Source: UBA1672 sp050633645
GTDB lineage: Bacteria; Pseudomonadota; Alphaproteobacteria; Micavibrionales; Micavibrionaceae
Length of the DNA: 64,000 nucleotides
Direction: 5' to 3'
Assembly (NCBI GenBank): GCA_050633645.1
Contig: JBOEGX010000002.1
Coordinates: 1 to 64,000, forward strand
In this document: positions 60,657-64,000 of the stretch, piece after piece
Position numbering within the stretch: position 1 is the first letter of the stretch
How the letters are laid out: each line of letters opens with the position of its first letter
Notes under the pieces: model-generated
Seen by the model: the letters and a program-made list of their open reading frames with translations, nothing else
Told to the model about the DNA's origin: nothing
Databases searched by the model: none
Made by a program: the position numbers and the translations under genes

Positions 60657-60686
60657 TTGACTTTATTTCGTTGTTACCATTATAAC
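60657..60686 (+). promoter_or_regulatory. Putative promoter for a small RNA
   Basis: TTGACT (60657-60662), an 18-base spacer and TATAAC (60681-60686) each match consensus at 5 of 6 positions. The promoter points right, into a 200-base interval that has no sizeable reading frame but ends in a strong terminator. Confidence 0.55.
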
Positions 60687-60692
60687 AATACT

Positions 60693-60893
60693 CAGTTAAG
60701 GGCTGTTTATGCATTTGTATTTTTGCACCATACAATAATTTTTTATGAATTGCTACATCCCTTGATAGAAGCGGAAAAAATTTTAAAGTTTACCTCAAAA
60801 GTATTCCCACATAAATTTTTTTGAGGTTTCCACTAACCGTCCTCGCCGATGTGACTTTCCCACATTTTCACATCTGGCAGGACGGTTTTCTTT
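60693..60893 (+). ncRNA. Candidate small RNA between the HTH gene and miaA
   Basis: The interval is bounded by a near-consensus promoter and a long terminator hairpin and lies between two minus-strand genes. It contains a further hairpin (ACCTCAAAA, 60792-60800, with TTTTGAGGT, 60819-60827). It also has a 9-codon mini-frame MHLYFCTIQ, whose ATG is preceded by AAGGG at 6 bases. No known RNA family is recognised; 6S RNA was considered because of the size, but its closing stem is not evident. Confidence 0.45.
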
Positions 60894-60895
60894 TC
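60836..60895 (+). terminator. Long terminator hairpin
   Basis: ACCGTCCT (60836-60843) pairs with AGGACGGT (60879-60886). Inner pairs CC/GG and ATGTGA/TCACAT lengthen the stem, and TTTCTTTTC follows on the plus strand. On the minus strand there is no T run, so it does not obviously serve miaA. Confidence 0.75.
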
Positions 60896-60904
60896 TCAAT
60901 ATTT

Positions 60905-61789
60905 TCACTGATCTGGCATTAAACTCTGATTTTTAAACCATGTGACTTGTTGTTTTGCGTATTGGCGGGTGCGGGCTTGTGCCTTTTTAATTGCCTCGTC
61001 TTTATCCGTTTCCCCCCGTATAAAGCCAAGCATTTCTTTATACCCCAAAGCATTGGCGAGCGGCACATTTTCGCGGATCTCTCCGCTTTCAATGCGGGCA
61101 GCAAAGCACTCTATCTCCTCTAATACATCATTCTCAAGCATCCATATAAAGCGATCATTACATCGTTTATGTTGAATATGGCGCTCTTGAATTATAATTT
61201 CGATATTGAATTTCCAAGCTTCGGGCGGTGCAAGACGGTCAAGATTTTGCCAATCAGCAAGACTTTTCCCTGTGGCTTCCAAAACCTCCATCGCACGGAT
61301 GATTCGTGCCTTATGGTTTACGTGAAATCGCGTTGCCATTTCAGGATCGCGAGATTGAAGCTCTGCGTAAAATTTTTCCGCGCCAATTTTCTCATATCGC
61401 GCAACGACTTCGTCTCGTATTTTTTGCGGAACATCAGGCATCGGGGACAAACCATGGGTAAGCGCCTTAATATAAAGCCCCGACCCGCCAACAATGATAG
61501 GAGTTTGGCCTTGATTTAGAATATCGTGGATCATCGGCTCAACAATTTCCCGCCAATTTCCCGCCGAGCATGTTTCATTTGGATGAAGATGGCTATAGAG
61601 CAGATGCGGCGCTTGTTCTAAATCCTCCTCTGGCGGTTGCGCGGTGAGCAAATGCAGCCCATCATAAATCTGCATTGAATCACAATTTATAATGACGCCA
61701 TTTAGTTCATTGGCAAGCTCAAGAGAGCGAGCAGATTTTCCACTCGCCGTTGGACCGCCAATGATATAGATATCTTGTTTCTTATTCAT
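60905..61789 (-). CDS. miaA: tRNA dimethylallyltransferase
   Basis: MiaA prenylates A37 of tRNAs reading UNN codons. The P-loop is IIGGPTASGKSARSLELA. NCDSMQIYDGLHLLTAQP follows, with the catalytic aspartate, and later IIVGGSGLYIKALTHGLSPM and QARTRQYAKQQVTWFKNQ, the family C-terminal signature. The length of 294 residues is normal. It stands alone, divergent from the EamA transporter gene (98 bases). Confidence 0.96.
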   Translation of the reverse strand: MNKKQDIYIIGGPTASGKSARSLELANELNGVIINCDSMQIYDGLHLLTAQPPEEDLEQAPHLLYSHLHPNETCSAGNWREIVEPMIHDILNQGQTPIIVGGSGLYIKALTHGLSPMPDVPQKIRDEVVARYEKIGAEKFYAELQSRDPEMATRFHVNHKARIIRAMEVLEATGKSLADWQNLDRLAPPEAWKFNIEIIIQERHIQHKRCNDRFIWMLENDVLEEIECFAARIESGEIRENVPLANALGYKEMLGFIRGETDKDEAIKKAQARTRQYAKQQVTWFKNQSLMPDQ

Positions 61790-61887
61790 AACGGCGTAGT
61801 TGTATCAAGATGTGCGTTAGCATGCAATTTCTGTTTTTTTTCTTTATTCCGTGTAGGGTGTCCTTTAAAAAATGAAAGAGTGAAAAC

Positions 61888-62772
61888 ATGTCACAACACC
61901 CACAAGGCCATGAAAAAGCGATTGCATTAACAGTGTTTGCCTTTATGGCATTTGCTGTGAGTGATGGTGTACGTAAAATCGTGGTGCAAGATTACCAGAT
62001 AGTCGATATTTTATTTTGGCAGGCGATAAGCGGGTTGATTGTTTTACTAGTTATAATGCCATTTATTGGTGGTACGCGGGCATTAATTGACCCGCCGAAT
62101 ATAAAGTATCAAGCCTTACGTGGCGTTTTGATTGCGATGAATACAACCAGTTCGTTAATAGCCGTAAGCGCCGTTCCGATTATGGATGCTTATACAATAT
62201 TCTTTCTTACCCCGTTCGTAACATGTGTTATGGGCGCAGTGTTGTTTAAAGAATATATTGGTAGGTTTAGATTGATATCGATTGCGGCCGGTTTTATTGG
62301 TGCTTTGATTGCATTTCGTCCTGGATTTGAGGTTTTACACCCTGCCTATGGTTATGCTTTAGCCTGTGTTTTTATATTTTCCGCGTCAAGCATGTGTGCG
62401 CGTAAAATCGGGCGTACTGATAATTTGTTGGCCTTTGCATTTTGGCCGTTTGTGATACTGGCCATCGCTTTACTTATTTATCGCGGCGGAGAATTACCAC
62501 CGATTTATGGCGTTGAATTTTTTGCGTGGATGGTTTTGATTGGCTTGGCTTATGGTTTGGCGAGCTTAACGATTGCGTATGCATTTACACTTGCACCTGC
62601 GCCTGTTATTGCGCCATATCAATACGTGCAGATTATATTTGCACTGGGATTTGGGTATTTTGTTTTTGGCCATGTTCCTGATGGCTATAAAATTACCGGC
62701 GCACTCATTATTATTGGCGCCGGCTTGGTGTTATTTGCGCGTGAACGGTTTCTTAAACAAAAAGCAAGATAG
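61888..62772 (+). CDS. EamA/DMT-family transporter
   Basis: This inner-membrane protein of 294 residues has ten predicted helices in two EamA repeats (about residues 10-140 and 150-285). The first repeat is marked by FWQAISGLIVLLVIMPF and AVPIMDAYTIFFLTPFVT. The second repeat ends in PAPVIAPYQYVQIIFALGFG and a conserved GALIIIGAGLVLFARER. DMT transporters move diverse metabolites, and the substrate cannot be inferred. It is convergent with the Do protease gene, with 2 bases between stop codons. Confidence 0.9.
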   Translation: MSQHPQGHEKAIALTVFAFMAFAVSDGVRKIVVQDYQIVDILFWQAISGLIVLLVIMPFIGGTRALIDPPNIKYQALRGVLIAMNTTSSLIAVSAVPIMDAYTIFFLTPFVTCVMGAVLFKEYIGRFRLISIAAGFIGALIAFRPGFEVLHPAYGYALACVFIFSASSMCARKIGRTDNLLAFAFWPFVILAIALLIYRGGELPPIYGVEFFAWMVLIGLAYGLASLTIAYAFTLAPAPVIAPYQYVQIIFALGFGYFVFGHVPDGYKITGALIIIGAGLVLFARERFLKQKAR

Positions 62773-62774
62773 GC

Positions 62775-64000
62775 TTATTCTTTGCTTAGTTTCACAGCAA
62801 CGAATCGAGCGTTACCATTTTCATTCACCAAAAGAAGTACGGATTTACGGTTGTTATCTGCTGCTTTTTTTATGATATCGGCAACCTCATCAGGCTTTGT
62901 AACAGGCTGCTGATTGATTTCAACGATGATACTGCCAACATTCAGGTTATTCTTTGATGCCTCTGAATTTGGTTGAACGCGACTTATAAGGACACCTTCG
63001 ATGGCGCGGTCTATTTGGAATTCTTTGCGTAAAGCGTCATCAAGCTCTTTCAAATCAAAACCAATACTTTCAATTTCCGTCCCCTCGCCTTCAGCTTTTG
63101 ATTCTGCCAATTTAATAAGGCCGTCTTCCTCAGCCTTTTCAAGCTCACCTATTGTAACATTTACGATATGCTCTGCCTCATTACGCCAATACTTCACTGG
63201 AACAACCGCATTAATATCATGCTCAGCGACAATCCGCGGTAAATTTTTCATCTCTTTAACTTTTTGCGAGTTAATTTCAAGGATGACATCGCCAGCTTCT
63301 AGCCCAGCGGCTTTGGCGGGACCTTTGTCATTAACACTAGCGATTAATGCACCATGAACACCATCAAGACCAAGGCTTTCGGCGATTTCATCTGTTACGC
63401 TTTGGATGCGTACACCAAGCCAGCCACGGCGGGTGCGCCCATATTTAATAATCTGGTTGATAACAGGTTTCGCCAATGCAGATGGAATAGCAAAACCGAT
63501 ACCAACTGAACCACCAGACGGGCTAAAAATTGCGGTATTGATACCAATAACCTCACCGCGCATATTAAAGAGCGGGCCGCCTGAATTACCACGATTAATC
63601 GACGCATCGGTTTGCAGATAATCATCATACGGGCCAGTATCAATGTCACGCGCGCGGGCCGATAAAATGCCAGCTGTTACCGTTCCACCAAGGCCAAACG
63701 GGTTACCAATGGCCAGCGTCCAATCACCCACGCGCAAAGCGTCACTGTCGCCAAATGAAACATCTGCAAGTTTAAGATCAGTGACTTCAATTTTTAAAAC
63801 AGCTATATCTGTCTTTTCATCTGTACCAATAATCTCCGCATCAACGGTGAGCTCATTGGGGAAGGTAACCTGAACATTTTCGGCATTTCTTACAACATGA
63901 TTATTGGTAATGACATACCCCTTTTCACCATCAATGACAAAGCCAGAGCCAAGGGATGATGCAGGCTGTGATGGCATGCCACCGCCGCGTCTATTCATGA
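62775..64000 (-). CDS. Do-family (DegP/DegQ-like) periplasmic serine protease, 5' end missing
   Basis: This is a periplasmic protease/chaperone with a trypsin-like domain and two PDZ domains. The catalytic triad is intact: His in GYVITNNHVVRN, Asp in DEKTDIAVLKIE and Ser in DASINRGNSGGPLF. PDZ1 starts near SALAKPVINQIIKYGRTRRG and PDZ2 covers the C-terminal ~90 residues (QPNSEASKNNLNVGSIIVEI). The signal peptide and the start of the protease domain lie beyond position 64000; the visible methionine codon near 63998 is internal by comparison with the family (a LGSGFVID-type strand follows). About 408 residues are visible. Confidence 0.95.
   Translation of the reverse strand, partial: MNRRGGGMPSQPASSLGSGFVIDGEKGYVITNNHVVRNAENVQVTFPNELTVDAEIIGTDEKTDIAVLKIEVTDLKLADVSFGDSDALRVGDWTLAIGNPFGLGGTVTAGILSARARDIDTGPYDDYLQTDASINRGNSGGPLFNMRGEVIGINTAIFSPSGGSVGIGFAIPSALAKPVINQIIKYGRTRRGWLGVRIQSVTDEIAESLGLDGVHGALIASVNDKGPAKAAGLEAGDVILEINSQKVKEMKNLPRIVAEHDINAVVPVKYWRNEAEHIVNVTIGELEKAEEDGLIKLAESKAEGEGTEIESIGFDLKELDDALRKEFQIDRAIEGVLISRVQPNSEASKNNLNVGSIIVEINQQPVTKPDEVADIIKKAADNNRKSVLLLVNENGNARFVAVKLSKE

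Noticed and set aside
60693..60893. 6S RNA gene
   Set aside because: Size and promoter would fit, but the long closing stem and central bubble of 6S RNA are not apparent.

Overview
The window is a 64 kb piece of an alphaproteobacterial chromosome with moderate to low GC. The evidence is a permuted two-piece ssrA, a GapR-type DUF2312 protein, the hemC-hemD-mitofilin-hemY gene order, an alphaproteobacterial SspB, a TorF-family porin and a perfect ParB site (parS). I cannot place it below class. No phage, insertion sequence, integron or CRISPR array was seen.

Layout. (1) 0-0.7 kb: the 5' end of a 16S rRNA gene (minus strand) with two tandem consensus promoters. (2) 0.9-12 kb: a Na/Pi-cotransporter-like gene, then a surface-polysaccharide locus: an SLBB export protein and a glycosyltransferase on plus, and a tight minus-strand operon of a TauE-like transporter, Wzy-like polymerase, GT4, Wzz-like protein and GT2. 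(3) 12-28 kb: hypotheticals, a rhomboid protease, parS, the haem/mitofilin block (hemY-like, HTH-mitofilin fusion, hemD, hemC), then tsaD, gpsA, an EVE protein, acs, a CDGSH protein, gapR, an orphan DotI/IcmL-like gene and a UbiB kinase. (4) 28.3-41.4 kb: a 3541-residue repeat fibre protein ending in a phage-type S74 chaperone, convergent with an intimin-like inverse autotransporter carrying beta-helix and LamG-like modules. (5) 41-52 kb: envelope and housekeeping genes (HExxH protein, porin, hflKC, mrp, folA, HD hydrolase, thyA) and an RpoH-like sigma factor with an unusual C-terminal repeat region. (6) 52-56 kb: ssrA, a membrane protein, sspB, a hydrolase, a yidB-like gene, two apparent gene remnants and tRNA-Arg(CCG). 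(7) 56-64 kb: ilvB-ilvH behind an intact leader-peptide attenuator, an HTH/methyltransferase pair, a candidate small RNA, miaA, an EamA transporter and a Do-family protease cut by the window end.

Themes. Several blocks serve the cell surface: polysaccharide assembly, the giant fibre, the inverse autotransporter and the porin. Another theme is protein quality control: HflKC, a Do protease, a rhomboid, an RpoH-like sigma factor, and ssrA lying close to sspB, whose product hands ssrA-tagged proteins to ClpXP. The observations most worth following are the repeat domain shared by the sigma-like protein and an otherwise unknown protein about 26 kb away, the giant S74 fibre with membrane segments at both ends, the 24-residue ssrA tag, the ilv attenuator and the HTH-mitofilin fusion.
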